NCBI GenBank assembly: GCA_029532625.1
Contig: JARFXM010000008.1
Span: forward strand, 496,001 to 560,000
From: Lomentospora prolificans
Lineage: Eukaryota > Ascomycota > Sordariomycetes > Microascales > Microascaceae
DNA length: 64,000 nucleotides
Reading direction: 5' to 3'
A program made the translations under genes and the position numbers. The number at the start of each line of letters is the position of its first letter. The stretch's first letter is position 1. Shown here in pieces: positions 25,701 through 36,387 of the stretch. The notes under the pieces are model-generated. The model ran no database searches. It had not been told where the DNA came from and saw nothing but the letters and a program-made list of their open reading frames with translations.

Positions 25701-26279
25701 TGCGACATCTCTATTTCTAAATAACCCTATAAACCCCTTCGGGATCGGGATCGGGATAAAATTTCAAGATTCAGTTGCGCAATTATAATAAAAGCACAGA
25801 GTGCTCGGTCATTTGCCCCATCAGGCAACTGGATAGGCTTCGTCGAGAACGGCAGTCAGGAGACGGCGCGGCAAGTCGCGGCAATTGGCGCTTCAAGGGC
25901 CGGCCCTCTGTAACCCCACGAGTTGCACCATCTCCGCAGTATCGACATAGGCTCGGGCATAAAGTGGTGAAAATTTCGCTCTTCAATTTTCCCATCCAAG
26001 TCTCGAAATCGTGTAGTAGCACTAACCAGCCATTTGAAAGCACTTTTGCAAATCTTAATTCCTGTTCTTCGTGTGCCAAGTCCAAGCCTGCCCCGCCCCC
26101 TCCTCTCTTCCACCCTATTTCCCCGGACCTACGTTCCGTCACCGTTTCCGTACCCCGCCATCACCTCTCATCCAAAAGCTCCCCCTAGACTTTTTTCCTT
26201 CTCAGCTTACCGGGCTACCCCAAACTGCAAAGCGCTGTACCCCACCTCTACCCTTGAAGACGAAGTAAAAAAATTTGCC
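19752..26279. other. 6.5 kb divergent intergenic region, no recognised gene
   Basis: It separates the divergently transcribed glutamate dehydrogenase and kynureninase genes. Open frames up to about 170 codons occur (23246-23846) without recognisable domains, methionine starts in good context or convincing splice structure. No transposon ends or long repeats are visible by eye. A triple GGGATC-type repeat lies near 25740. Confidence 0.45.
19910..19916 (-). promoter_or_regulatory. TATA box of the glutamate dehydrogenase gene
   Basis: TATAAAA on the minus strand, about 160 bases before the start codon at 19751. Confidence 0.5.
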
Positions 26280-27844
26280 ATGGCTGCAGTTGATACCTTT
26301 TCAAGGGAGCATGCGACATCCCTCGACCAAAAGGATGCCTTGAATTTCACGAGAAACGAGTTCATCATCCCGACGAAAGCCGAGGCCTTGAGCAAGTATC
26401 TGCCCGAGAGAGGTTCGTAAAGATCACGCTTCCACCCTTCCTTCACAATATTCCCTCCCATGTTCTATAATACACCGGGTTTCCAACACCTCCGGTTCCT
26501 GGTGTAGTGGGTACTGTCGCAAAGCTGATACAGGCTTCGCTATGACTTGCAGGCACCACCAGCGTCGATCAGAATCAAGGGGATGTCAGCAAGCCATGTA
26601 CCTACCTTGTGGGGAACTCTTTGGGCCTTCAGCCCAAGCGCACTTCTATCAGGGTGAAGCAGTACCTCGATACCTGGGCTACCCAAGGTGTCCAGGGGCA
26701 CTTCAAGTCCCTCGAGGGCACGCCGCTGCCGACCTGGCTCGATGCAGATGACAAAGTTGTCCGGATGATGGCTCCGGTAGTCGGCGCTGAGCCCTCCGAA
26801 GTTGCCGTGATGCAGACTCTGACAGCAAACCTTCACTTTCTTATGTCGGCGTTTTACAAACCCGATAAAAACGGAAGGCATAAGATCATCCTTGAGGCCA
26901 AGGCATTTCCTAGCGATCATTTCTTGGTTGAGACTCAGATCAGGCACCATGGCCTTTCTACGAGGGATTCGATGGTGTTGATTGAGCCCTCAAATTGGGA
27001 TGAGCCATTGTTGAGCACTGAGCATATCCTCTCAGTGATAGAGGAGCATGCGTCCACGACCGCTCTCCTCCTTCTCCCCGGCATTCAGTATTATACTGGC
27101 CAGCTATTGGACATTCCCAGGATCACAGAGTTCGCGCGCAACCGGGGGATATTCGTCATTTGGGATCTTGCCCATGCCGCCGGTAATGTGGTACTTAAGC
27201 TTCATGACTGGAATGTGGATGCTGCGGCGTGGTGCACTTACAAGTATCTTAACTCGGGCCCGGGTTGCATCGCCGGCCTGTTTGTCCACACGCGCAATAG
27301 CAACGTGACGACCAAGTTTGAAGATGAGGGTTCCGAGAGCGGCTATATCAACCGTCTCGCGGGCTGGTGGGGAAACGAGAAGGCCACCAGGTTTGCCATG
27401 GCTAATAAGTACCACCCTGCGGTCGGCGCGGCCGGTTTTCAGATCAGCAACCCCAGTATCATTGATATTACCAGCGTTATCGCCTCACTAGAGATATACG
27501 AGCTTGCGGGCGGTATTGATGCGCTCAGAGAAAAGTCAAAAAGGCTGACGGCATATCTCGAGAATCTCCTCAATAATATGCCTCGAGAGCAGCGAGCACT
27601 CTTCAAGCAGATTACTTCCACCAACCCGGATGATCGCGGCGCTCAGCTTAGCCTGCGCCTTTGTCCCGGCTTGTTGAGCACCGTCATGGAGGAGCTGGAG
27701 AAGGAAGCGGTGTTTGTGGATGAGAGGAAACCCAATGTCATCAGGGTAGCTCCAGCGCCGTTGTACAACACCTTCGAAGACTGCTTCAACTTTGTTGAGG
27801 TGTTTACCAAGGCTTTAAAGGTTGCTAATGCTGCCAAGGCATGA
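26280..27844 (+). CDS. bna5: Kynureninase
   Basis: PLP enzyme that cleaves 3-hydroxykynurenine (and kynurenine) to 3-hydroxyanthranilate (or anthranilate) and alanine, in tryptophan breakdown and de novo NAD synthesis; cytosolic. Exons 26280-26412 and 26554 minus one base, that is 26553-27844, give 474 residues, the usual length. Visible motifs: the start of the fold with NSLGLQP, the PLP-pocket run around AHAAGN, and YKYLNSGPG with the Schiff-base lysine at residue 275. RLAGWWG and a C-terminal RVAPAPLYN complete the family pattern. The start ATG at 26280 is the only ATG of the frame ahead of the conserved FIIP segment. The 140-nt intron has an unusual GTTCGT donor. The next gene, a glycosidase, follows 1 kb downstream on the same strand with no evident functional link. 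Confidence 0.94.
26413..26552 (+). other. Intron of the kynureninase gene
   Basis: Donor GTTCGT (weak), acceptor CTTGCAG; 140 nt. It splits a glycine codon, and its removal yields RGTTSVDQ followed by the conserved kynureninase sequence. Confidence 0.75.
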
Positions 27845-28888
27845 AGTGGCGTGTCTGAGATGAGATAATGCAGGGTGAATGCTATCCTTACAGGTTACAG
27901 AGGGGATGATGAGAGAATCTCGTCTTTCTCATGAATATCAATGGTTTATAATGATTCATCCTGCCCTTGATATGAGAGAGGTTCTCTATTTGTAGATGCA
28001 CGTGGTCATGAAGTGCACTGATGCGTCCCATGTTGAAAGACGACATTTTAGGTATACATGTACAATTTTCGACCAAGAAGCGCAATATATTCTACACCAA
28101 CTGATATGCGAGCAGTAATATCAACTTATCAGGTCTTGTTATGAGGTCTAGTTGAAATAGCGATTCCGCCACCAGACATGGTAGTGCCCTTAGTAGTAAC
28201 TCTCTTACTTGCTGCTCTACTATAGTGCCCTGGTCACGTTGTATCACCAACTTTGGGGTTGCACTGATCTAGCTAATATGTAGTGTTGCCTACTACTATG
28301 TAGACTAACATCGCACATCCTCACATCGAATTCCATCATTCTGAGACCTTGAACAATCTCCACTAATGAACTAACTGACTATTTCCATTATAAGAGAAAT
28401 TTGAACCCAATCTCACTTGTTTTCAAAGATGGGGCTGTTCTTGGTCATAGGTCCATGCAATGTAAGGGTCATGCGGATGGTTAGTGGTTCCCTTGGTGAA
28501 GTTAAACCCCTCCTTCACTCGTGTTGGGTTTCTCAACCTCTCTCCTTAGCTTCCATGCTCTACATCTCTCCACTCACCATCCCGGAGAGAAAAAAAGATC
28601 AACAACCCTCATTAAATCTACTGACTTAGTTCAGTGGATTCATTCTTCTTCTTCTTCTTTTCATTGCTATTCACCTCGTTTACTGTGCCCTGCCAATCAT
28701 CGAGCATCGATGCACCTCAATGCGGCCGTTTGTTGCAGATACTTGCCTCCCATTGCTCTTGATCTGATCAAGGAACACCTCACGCGACTACCTGTGAGGT
28801 GTATGTGAATTATATCCATGCTTGCTCATATACATGATACCCAGACATCTGCATATAGACTATCTGTAAAAAGCACCGTCATTACATC
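27845..28888. other. Intergenic between kynureninase and glycosidase genes
   Basis: AT-rich 1 kb with a short CTT run near 28647-28660. It holds the 3' end of the kynureninase gene and the promoter of the glycosidase gene. No gene is recognised. Confidence 0.5.
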
Positions 28889-31355
28889 ATGAGAACCCTC
28901 CTCTACTCTCCAGACTCAGGCCCGACTCTTCTCCGCCGCCCTCAAATAATCACCCTCATCATCGTTGTTTTTACAGTCATCTATCTCGCCTGTGAACCCT
29001 CATTCAAATGGCCTTCGTGGAGCTGGCGCGACCGAGTTAACGAGAAGCCGGCACCGAGCTGGCACCGCTATGTTCGTGCCCCACCTAGCGCCATCATACG
29101 ACCTGTTGCTGTGCTAGAGGAACACACTACCGGTCTCGTGCGCAAACCCCAGGGCCTTGTTAATGGGAGTAGACCGACTGTTCTAGTTAGAGAAAACGAG
29201 ACCGATGAAGTACCGAGCATCGTGGTGGACTTTGGTATGAATACGGTCGGAATCCTCTCGATTGAGTTCGCCGATGCCGACTGTGCCGGGGATAGCCTAC
29301 CCGGCGTGAGGCTTGCCTTTTCGGAGACCTTGGAGCACCTTTCGTCTACTAGTGATTTCTCGAGGTCTTACAATGTAATCTCTTACCATTCTCTTATATC
29401 ATCTATTTTGTTTGATGCTAATGAGGAAGGCAGGCTCGTAAGGGCTCCGAGGACGATCTTACGCCGGGAACGGATCAAGTAGGTGTTCAAGGTTAAGAAA
29501 CGGCCCTCTAATGGCGACTAACTTGCATTTGACCATCTAATAGATCGCAGTGAGAAAGAACAAGTACACCTGGACTAATCGGCTGGGTTGTGAAAAATCT
29601 GGTAGGGTCTGCGCAGACGGGCTGCATGGCTTCCGTTATCTTCGTATCTCTCTAGATGCCCTCAAGGAGGATGCACCACTCACTGCACCTCAGGGCTATG
29701 TCGCTATATCGTCCATTTCCTTACAGTTATCCGCATTCCACGGCACGCCAGATACCTTTACCGGTACTTTTGAATGCTCGGATGAGGATCTTACACAGTG
29801 GTGGTATGATGGCGTATATACCAACGACCTGTGCACCGATATCTTCCGTCCCAACGACACCGAACCCAGAGGCGCTGTTAGCGGTACGCTGAATGGCAAA
29901 CTAGTGCTCCATGATGGTGCTAAGAGAGACCGTGATCCATATGTGGGAGATCTTGCGGTTGCTGCTTTGACAACCTACCTATCACACAACACAAGTGAGG
30001 CGGTCAAGAATGTGCTGGCCGACTTAGCAGATCACCAACGGGACGATGGCTGGGTGCCCCCAGCAAGCATGTAAGCCTCACGAGGAGGTACTCGGGATTT
30101 TTTTTTTTTGGCACGACTAATGTTTACCAGTTTCCAATACACTCTGCATCTATTTGATTATCCCCTTTGGTGGGTGGTATCCAGCTACGATTATGTTATG
30201 CACACGGGCGACATGGAATACATAAAAAAGTACTACCCCAACATGACGGCGATTCTTGACGGTTTCTACCTCGGTCTAATCAACAAACAAACTGGGCTTG
30301 TTGAGAAAGGACCCCGCGACACTGCTGGCTTTGGTGATTACGCTTTTATAAGGCGCGCTGGGCCCGTCACCTATTACAACGCACTCTATGTTTATGCGCT
30401 CCGTGTGGCTGCTGCCCTAGCAAAGTCGCTCGATGCGAAGAGCACCACCGTGGCGCACGATGCCGAGAGGTGGCTCTCGCGAGCGGACTCTGTCAGCGCT
30501 GCTCTCAACGAACACAACTTTGATCACAAGGAGGGCCTCTTTTTTGACGGCACATGTAGTCGTGGTAAGGTATACTGCCCTACACATGCACAGGATGGAA
30601 ACAGCCTTGCAATCCTCGCCGGTGTTGTCGATAAGGGGACAAACGGCACTCGCCCGATTCCTACCGCTCGGGCTATCCTTGATCGCTGGAGCAACATTAC
30701 AACGCGCGAATGGGGTAATGCTTTCTACAGTAACAATTTTATTCAGGGCGATTTTGCTGATCGGACTTACGCCTTCATTTCATACTTTGAAATCACCGCC
30801 CGCTTCGAAACCGGCATGATCGACTCGGCACTAGAGGAAATAAGACGACTATGGGGCTACATGGCGAGCCGGGATCCGGGAGTCACCTTCTGGGAAGGAA
30901 GTGACCCTGGCTACAATTCTGACTCGTTTAAGAGCATGGCTCATGGTTGGTCGTCCGGCATCGTGGCGCTCCTTACGCGGTATGTATTGGGGGTCACCCC
31001 CGAGGGACCTGGGTTCGCGAAATGGAAGATCAAGCCACGTGAGGGAGATATCTCGTGGGCGAAGGGAACGGTCCCCGTTCTGGGTTCGGATCACGGCATT
31101 CGCGTCTTTTGGAGGCGGTCCGAGTCTGGGAGCTTTACTCTTGATATCAAGGTGCCGGAAGGTCTAGACGAAGGCATCATCTCTGTCCCTATCCGTAGTA
31201 AACAAGCGGTCATTAGAGTGAACAATGAGGTGGCTTGGGAGGACGGCGCCACCAGGCAGTGGCCTGCGCGGATGGAAGGTGGGTACGTCGAACTCGAGGT
31301 TCGAGGAACTGAGTTCTCAATCGTGGTTGATCCCGTCGACGGAGCAGAGCTGTGA
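28889..31355 (+). CDS. Membrane-anchored six-hairpin glycosidase, alpha-L-rhamnosidase (GH78)-like
   Basis: Likely hydrolyses alpha-L-rhamnosyl or similar linkages of glycans outside the cell or in the secretory path. Exons 28889-29374, 29434-29478, 29544-30070 and 30131-31355 give 760 residues. A hydrophobic stretch at residues 20-36 after a short basic segment, with no obvious signal-peptidase site, looks like a type II signal anchor. A beta-sandwich region follows (VDFGMNTVG, FSETLEHL), then the alpha/alpha six-hairpin domain with QWWYDGVYTNDLCTD, LHDGAKRDRDPYVGD and AQDGNS, as in fungal proteins annotated Bac_rhamnosid6H, and a C-terminal beta domain. All three introns were placed by restoring these conserved segments. 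The substrate cannot be told from sequence. The gene lies in tandem with kynureninase. Confidence 0.85.
29375..29433 (+). other. Introns of the glycosidase gene (first of three)
   Basis: Donor GTAATC, branch TGCTAAT, acceptor GGCAG; 59 nt without an in-frame stop in the upstream frame. The other two introns are 29479-29543 (GTAGGT to TAATAG) and 30071-30130 (GTAAGC to ACCAG). The second exon is only 45 nt. Confidence 0.75.
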
Positions 31356-32083
31356 CGACGGCGAAGGTTTCTCTCTTTCAAGGAATCACACATGACTGGC
31401 GTTTAGGTTCGTTCCAGTATCAGGGACAATTTTGGATGTGTTTCGTCACATCTACCATCATTAACGGTCGTTGGTTGAATACATTACCCACACCCCATCT
31501 CCTTATGCTCTCTTTGCATGGGCTGAGGCCATCAGAAGGAGACCCCCGAACTGTATGCTCATCGCCAGCTGGCTGGCGGTCTGCGACGACAGAGCCAACA
31601 TGCCTGTGCGCTCATTCAAAGTTCGGCATTGGAATCGTGTTGTGTTGCAAACTTCCACAACTGGCTGTCGTCGGATTGAACTATTACTTGGAGGAAAGAT
31701 TTCGCCACCCGTCACTTACGCATGCGATATTTATTTTTATTTTCTTTGTAAATCCCTTCCTATGCCGTCATAGCTACCTTTTTTCAAGTGGCCACTCTGA
31801 TCCCTGTATGTACGCGTTGGGTGTCGGGGCCGCATAACCAAGGTTTTGAGAACGGGGAGAGTCGGTGACATCACTGCGACTCTGCCTCCGGATCCAAGAG
31901 AAGGCTTTTATGGATGTTAAATAGCCCACTCCTTCACCACATAGTTCAAAGACAGATCCAAGATCACAATCAATAATCAAACAAGCCTACACAAGAAAAA
32001 TACCACTCGATACTCTCCTCGGCTCGAAGCTTTTTAGAAGAAAACAACCTCAAACAACAAACATAACAACAAACCCGTTGAAA
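31356..32083. other. Intergenic upstream of the small ORF
   Basis: 3' flank of the glycosidase gene and the presumed promoter and leader of the small ORF. The last 110 bases are A/C-rich with repeated CAACAA motifs, as in efficiently translated fungal leaders; a TTAAATA element lies near 31917. Confidence 0.5.
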
Positions 32084-32251
32084 ATGTTCGGTCATCGCAG
32101 AGGAGCCGGCGGCCACGGCGGCGGCATCTTCTACGCCCGTCCCATCGGCGGACGACACTTTGGCACTTCTGTGCACGCGGATCGAAACGGCGTTCGGCGG
32201 GGCCCTTGGAGGTTCTCGCTCGGCAAGTTCAGCTGCTTCAAGAACCACTAA
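32084..32251 (+). CDS. Small Gly/His/Arg-rich protein, 55 residues, unknown function
   Basis: An intact ATG-to-TAA frame of 55 codons starting MFGHRRGAGG and ending FSCFKNH. It has 13 Gly, five His and nine Arg/Lys residues and a single Cys, and no membrane segment. I do not recognise a family. Reasons to think it is real: the start codon has A at -3, it is preceded by a long C/A-rich leader without any ATG close by, and the codon choice is dominated by C-ending codons as in the neighbouring highly expressed genes. It stands alone between the glycosidase and eL32 genes. It could also be part of a noncoding transcript. Confidence 0.55.
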   Translation: MFGHRRGAGGHGGGIFYARPIGGRHFGTSVHADRNGVRRGPWRFSLGKFSCFKNH

Positions 32252-33056
32252 GACGTTCGAATTTTATGCTACGATACTATTCTTACACGCAAGCGGATTA
32301 TGATACCATTTGGGCGACAAACCCGGCGGTTTTTTTTTTTTTTTCAATCGAAATCTACGACGAAATGAATGGGAATAATAGCCGGTGAATAATGGTAATT
32401 TCATTATTCTATATGATTGAGATGGGCTTTCTATAGATTGATAACGACTTGATAACGACGTAAAAGACACTGCATGTATAATAGTTGACATGCGTCGGTT
32501 CGACAGTCGGACAATATATCTTTGATATTCGAATATTGGTAGCCCACTGAACATTCTCTCGTAGCGGGCGTGATCTGCGATGCTCGATAGATGCATTATA
32601 CTCGAGCCAGCTATATACGGGCCAAGGTTTTGTCACCAAGTGAGAGCGGTTTGTCTGGTGTTAGTAGTATGGACAATAATTTTTTGGTTTAAAGGAAAAA
32701 TCCGTTGCAGGCTAGGGCTGCCTTGACATCTAGACATAAACTTGAGTATTTGACCCTAAACACCTCATGCCAGAGAGCGCAAACGCCCGTATCCATGTCC
32801 GTATTCCTTCTCCCTCAGCTTCACCTTTTCAACTTGGGTATGACGAGACGGTGCCCTGCGAGTATGGCGGGTGAATTTGGTGGCGGTTCGAAAGAAGAGG
32901 TCTTTATTTTCTAGCGACGATTGTTCGTCTAATTGCCAGCGACCCCCGTAATCAGATCGCAACGCAAACCATATCCGATGCATCCGATGATCAATATGAG
33001 CGCATAACCCCAATAAAAACAACCAGACCATTTCCCTTTTTCCACGGCCTTCACTT
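32252..33056. other. Convergent intergenic region
   Basis: 3' flanks of the small ORF (+) and eL32 (-). A T-rich run lies at about 32331-32344. No gene is recognised. Confidence 0.5.
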
Positions 33057-33831
33057 TTACACCTCGGTAGTAACCTTCGCCTTGGGGTTCGTAACCTTGA
33101 CGCCTAATTGCTTCGCGCGGGCGATGATGTCAATTCGCTTCCTGGAGGAGACGTTGTGGGCGATCCTGTATACAAGCATCACTGTTAGCATAACCATTCC
33201 CCCCCTCTCAACATCCCCCGAAGCCTCATCAAGCCTGAGATTGAGTCCAGAATCGCTTCGCTGATAAAACCGGATATACGTACTCAGCAGCGTGGGTGCG
33301 GTTGTGCATGAGAAGGAGCTCGACATCGTTGACGTTACTGACGAGGAAGGCACGGTGGCCAGAGGGCATCATGTACTTGGTCTTCTTGTTGGAACCGAAG
33401 CCAATCTGTGATAGAAGGTATTAATATCCAACAGCACCCTCCCGTGAGGTACTTGGGGATGGGACCCGAATCGACATACCGAGGGCATGACCTGGTTACC
33501 CCTGAACCGCCTACGAACACGGCTGTCGATACCCTTGGGCTTGCGCCAGCTGGGGTCGACACACTTGAAGCGGTCGCTCTGGTGGCGAGCGAACTTCTTC
33601 GTGCCTATAAAACATCAAGCATGTCAATTGCAATATCCAAAAAAGAATCCCAACAGTCCGGTTTTTGTTTTGAAGCCATAAATGGATCGAGAAAGGCGCG
33701 GAATAAAGTTCTCGTGTCGAGACGTCTCGGCAGACTCTATCGATCGATCACGAAGGAGGGGGTGCAGTCTCAACAAGGATTTCGAACGTACGCTTCTTCA
33801 CGATGGGAACGTGCTTCTTGGCGGAAACCAT
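33057..33831 (-). CDS. rpl32: 60S ribosomal protein eL32
   Basis: Structural protein of the large cytosolic ribosomal subunit. Minus-strand exons 33792-33831, 33480-33604, 33284-33405 and 33057-33165 give 131 residues, the family length. The start MVSAKKHVPIVKKR, the central RWRKPKGID-type segment (SWRKPKGID), GFGSNKKTKYMMPSG and the end GVKVTNPKAK are all diagnostic. Introns are 187, 74 and 118 nt. A further intron sits in the 5' leader and ends exactly at the start codon. Introns clustered at the 5' end are typical of fungal ribosomal protein genes. Confidence 0.96.
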
Positions 33832-33904
33832 CTGGAAAGACGAAAACAAGATAATTAGTATTTGAAAATTAGCAGACAGACGAAGATTGAATCCAGTATC
33901 TTAC
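33832..33904 (-). other. 5' leader intron of the eL32 gene
   Basis: Donor GTAAGA, a TGCTAAT branch-like site and acceptor CTTTCCAG, 73 nt. The acceptor is directly followed by the ATG, so the start codon opens the exon. A second acceptor-like ACTAACACCACACAG lies a little further upstream and may end another leader intron. Confidence 0.65.
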
Positions 33905-34899
33905 CTTGACTGTCGTGTTTCCTGTGTGGTGTTAGTAAAAGAGTGGGTTGGCTTCCTGTCCAAAGAATCAAGGCGACAGAAGTTTTTCCTAGGCGATTTG
34001 ACTCTGCCAGAGGGCTAGGGTAAAGTTCTGGAGGAACATTTCTGTGCGTCACGTGCGGGGTATTTCATTTCGTTTTCTCTTCGCCCTTTCCCGCCTTCCC
34101 ACCAAGTTGTATTAAGTGGGCCCCTCTGGAATTTTTGGTCTAGCCAATTAGGGCCTGATCGCTTCACCTGCTCACCGACTCTCACCGAGGAAACATCCCA
34201 TCTCCCAGTCGTTCATGAGCATGTTGATGCCTCCGTCTCTCCAAGAGTATCTCGTATCTTCCTCATCCACCAGCCCAATACTTCATGAGGGATGGCTCGG
34301 CAGAATTGTAGAAAAACTTTACAGCATGTAATCCCCAACGAGTCACATGCCCAAGCGGTTCCTTTAAGCTGTGAAATCTTCCCGGCGGTAAACGGAGCTG
34401 CGGGAATCTTGAAATCAGTGGTTTCAAACCTCAAGTCTTTCTCCCCCCTGACTTTTTCTTTATCCAAAGTGTTACTTTCCATTTTCATCAATTCTTTGGC
34501 TGTTACAATACACTATGCGTCGCCTTTTCTCTCTTATAGACCAATTCCCCGACTCATCCGATGTTAGCAGAGTAAACGTCATTGCGATGACTCCGGCACT
34601 TTCGGCTGGGATATCGCCATAAAAAGAGGTTCATTATTAGGGCGTAAGTCATAGACATGTAGAGAGTAAGTAGAGAAGTAGCGTCAAGTGCCAAACAAGT
34701 CCAATGTCATGTCCATGCAACGCAATCCCAAAGTCGTTAACAAGTAGGCTGGAAGAACGCACAGTCCTGTCCAAAGTCCGCGTCTATGTGTCCCCTAATT
34801 CCCACGCCTCAGAGATGAAATATGAAAAACAAAAAAGCTCTCGATCGAGCGCGAGAAATAATTCACGCCAAGGTCTCCAATACACACTAGCTAAAGCGC
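33832..34899. other. Intergenic between eL32 and the DnaJ gene
   Basis: Promoter and leader of eL32 and the 3' flank of the DnaJ gene, both on the minus strand. No further gene is recognised. Confidence 0.5.
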
Positions 34900-36387
34900 T
34901 TATTGAGTTTGGCACTGGGCCTGTCCACTGTCTTCCTCCATATCCTCCCAGGAATGGCCGGCACGAGGATCGCCAGAGCGTGCTCCCATCTATCAGGAAA
35001 GACGTATTAGTTCCCATATTATGAATATATACCGTAGATGAGAGGGGAAACTTACATCCTCAAGGTCCGCGCCGTCCTCGTACTCAACCTCATCTACCTC
35101 ATCAGCGGTGATAGGAGGAGGAGGTCCGGGAAGAAGCTTCTTCAAGGCCTCGTAGTCGGCTTCCTTCTGAATCCAGCCATCTTCGGGGAACTCGATGGTG
35201 GCAATCAAATAAAGGTCACCCTTCTCATCGCCACGCTTCTGCGGCATACCCTCTCCAGGAACCTTCAGAATCTCGCCGGGGCGGAGAACATGGCCCTGTT
35301 TACGGGTAATGTGGATACCGCGACCGTCAAGGTGCGTTAAGACTGTCCGCGAGAAGCCGCAGAGGGCCTCTGCTACGGTGACCTTGAGTTCGGCGGACAA
35401 GTCTGCACCTACCCTGGAGAAGACATCGTGAGGCTCCTCCACCAAAGTGAATACAATGTCTCCGGGAGTCTGGTCAGGATATTGATCCGCCTCACCCTCG
35501 AGGACGATGTTTTCTCCCTGAATAGAGCCCCGAGGAATGTAGATCTCAAGGACCTTAGTCTCCTGTGTTGTGCGCTTACCCTTGCACTTCTTGCATCGAT
35601 CCTTCTCTTTATAAAAGTTACCAGAGCCCTTGCAGTGGTCGCAGGGCATGACCTCGCGGGTTAGGAGACCGGGCCCGACCTGACGCAAGCCCTCAACGAC
35701 ACCATGCCCTTTGCATTGCTCGCATTGTTGGGGCTTGACCTTTTCCTTAGCTCCTGTACCCTTGCACTGGGAGCAGACAACCTGCTTATTGGCAGAGAAC
35801 TTGACGGTCTTTCCCTTGTAGAGCTCTTCTAGGGTGACAGTATAGTCCTGCTCCTCGTTGGGCCCACGCCTAGGTCGTCGCTGTCCAGGTGGGCCCCTAC
35901 CGCCTCCAGGACCACCGAAACCGAAGCCGAACATCTGCGAGAGGATATCTTCGAGGTCGGGTCCGCCGGGGCCACCGGGCCCACCACGAAGGGCGGCCAT
36001 ACCACCAGCGTCGTAGATTTGCCTCTTCTCTTCATCACGAAGAATCTCGTACGCTTGGGTCACCGCCTTGAACTTGGCTTCGGATTCATCTCGACGCTCC
36101 TCGGGTACCTTATCGGGATGATGTTGGAGCGCAGCCTATTTGGCAAACGGGGTTAGACAAACTTTGAGTAACGTGTCAGCGAGGGTGGCATTGTTACCTT
36201 TCTGTACGCCTTCTTGATCTGATCCTGGGTGGCATTTTTCTCAACCCCGAGGAGTTCTGGCAAATATTGATATCAGCTACGAAAAGCAAAAGGTACAGGT
36301 ACCCGAGGCCGAGGCCGGAAAAAATTTACCATAGAGGTCAATCTCCTCCGTCTCGGGAGGAGCTGAGCTGGGACCCGAATCGGCCAT
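34900..36387 (-). CDS. ydj1: Type I DnaJ (Hsp40) co-chaperone, Ydj1/Mas5 type, with CaaX box
   Basis: Stimulates Hsp70 ATPase and delivers unfolded clients; the yeast counterpart acts in the cytosol and at ER and mitochondrial surfaces. Exons 36330-36387, 36198-36256, 35056-36135 and 34900-34989 give 428 residues. Order of parts: J domain from about residue 17 with the HPD motif at 45-47, a Gly-rich linker (about 90-125), four CxxCxGxG-type zinc motifs starting at residues 160, 177, 204 and 220, then two client-binding beta domains. The last exon adds 29 residues ending in CQTQ, a CaaX box whose terminal Gln favours farnesylation, as CASQ does in yeast Ydj1. If the last intron is retained the protein ends without the box. 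The gene is divergent from the glutamyl-tRNA synthetase gene, 1 kb apart. Confidence 0.95.
34990..35055 (-). other. Last intron of the DnaJ gene
   Basis: Donor GTAAGT, acceptor CTGATAG; 66 nt, phase 0. Its removal joins GADLED to MGARSGDP and puts the CaaX box in frame. Confidence 0.85.

Noticed and set aside
26034..26279. N-terminal extension of kynureninase
   Set aside because: The frame is open upstream of 26280 but has no ATG there, and the enzyme has its normal length from 26280.
26280..31355. Kynureninase and glycosidase as part of a secondary-metabolite cluster
   Set aside because: No backbone synthase, transporter or transcription factor gene lies nearby, and both neighbours are ordinary metabolic genes.
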